Source: Tetrahymena thermophila SB210
Taxonomy: Eukaryota > Ciliophora > Oligohymenophorea > Hymenostomatida > Tetrahymenidae
DNA: 64,000 bases
NCBI RefSeq assembly: GCF_000189635.1
Contig: NW_002476088.1
Span: forward strand, 1-64,000
Reading direction: 5' to 3'
The notes under the pieces were generated by a model. The model was not told the origin of the DNA. It did no database searches and saw only the letters and a list, made by a program, of their open reading frames with translations. Shown one piece after another: positions 63,698-64,000 of this stretch. Positions within the stretch are counted from its first letter, which is position 1, and every line of letters starts with the position of its first letter. The position numbers and the translations under genes were made by a program.

Positions 63698-64000
63698 TAA
63701 GCTTTTTTTTTTGATTTCACTTCTTTTCTATATTTAAAAATTCTATTCTGAATATAATTTTTGTAATAATTTAAAAGTGTTTATCCTTAAATTAAAGCCA
63801 GTTTGCACCAAGCAAATAAGAATTTCTTTAACTTTAATAGAAGAATTTTAAAAAGAGAGGCTTTTGATCTATATTATCAATAACTCCTTCAGAATCGTAT
63901 TATTAATTTCTTTCTGATATTCTTAATCAGAATTATCTTGTCTGTCTACATGAACTATTATTCTAATATTTCTTTCTATAAATTTTAAGGGCTTTTCATT
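63698..64000 (-). other. In-frame open stretch upstream of the PB1 gene, cut by the window edge
   Basis: The reading frame of the PB1 gene stays open (no TGA) for all 101 codons to the right edge of the window, with segments such as IERNIRIIVHVDRQDNSDQE that look coding. Either the PB1 protein has a longer N terminus continuing beyond 64000, or this is part of a separate minus-strand gene, or it is chance. PB1 domains usually sit at the very N terminus, which favours the start at 63697. Confidence 0.3.

Noticed and set aside
1-64000. tRNA, rRNA, IES or intact transposon
   Set aside because: I looked for TTCGAnTC-type B boxes, long ORFs with transposase-like DDE/DDD motifs and terminal repeats, and found none I could support.

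Overview
The window is the left end of a ciliate macronuclear chromosome. Bases 1-213 are an unbroken run of CCCCAA telomere repeats. After that, every long gene reads only if TAA and TAG mean glutamine and TGA is the sole stop (the ciliate nuclear code). Very high A+T, glutamine- and asparagine-rich proteins, many short AT-rich GT-AG introns and the C4A2 telomere point to an oligohymenophorean ciliate of the Tetrahymena/Ichthyophthirius group. I cannot name the species. Gene models below were translated by hand with that code. For each, the exon lengths add up to a whole number of codons and every intron has GT-AG ends.

Layout, left to right: telomere (1-213); MFS-type transporter (804-2342, minus); a long gap with a possible decayed gene (4150-5185); a GDT1/TMEM165 cation transporter (6068-7078, minus); two tandem paralogous cysteine-rich multi-pass surface proteins (8151-11440 and 11757-15048, plus); isovaleryl-CoA dehydrogenase (15345-17610, minus); a large unknown charged protein with a CxxC tail (19378-22499, minus); a secreted coiled-coil protein resembling mucocyst core proteins (24104-25210, minus); two intronless Q/N-rich unknowns (26569-28647 and 29852-31186, plus); a perfect 68-bp inverted repeat (31286-31425); a pseudokinase-like protein (31633-33279, minus); a cilium-type protein (34679-37067, plus); a dynein LC4-like calmodulin-family protein (37891-38569, minus); a two-pass membrane protein (38961-39868, minus); an unknown (40930-43436, minus); a DHHC palmitoyltransferase (44339-45792, minus); an Arp1/centractin-like actin-related protein (46147-47929, minus); a coiled-coil protein (49068-51151, plus); COQ9 (51986-52747, minus); an ADCK1-type UbiB kinase (53799-55563, minus); a multi-pass RING protein (56459-60664, plus); a PB1-domain protein (61664-63697, minus); and an open frame running off the right edge.

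Functional themes are mixed, as expected for a eukaryotic chromosome with one promoter per gene. Three mitochondrial genes (IVD, COQ9, ADCK1-like) are present and the last two are neighbours. Several others belong to the microtubule and cilium world (LC4-like, Arp1-like, the cilium-type protein). The subtelomeric third is richer in surface and secreted proteins and holds the one clear tandem duplication of whole genes. No tRNA, rRNA, CRISPR array or recognisable intact transposon was found. The strongest unexplained structure is the long perfect hairpin between two convergent genes near 31.3 kb.
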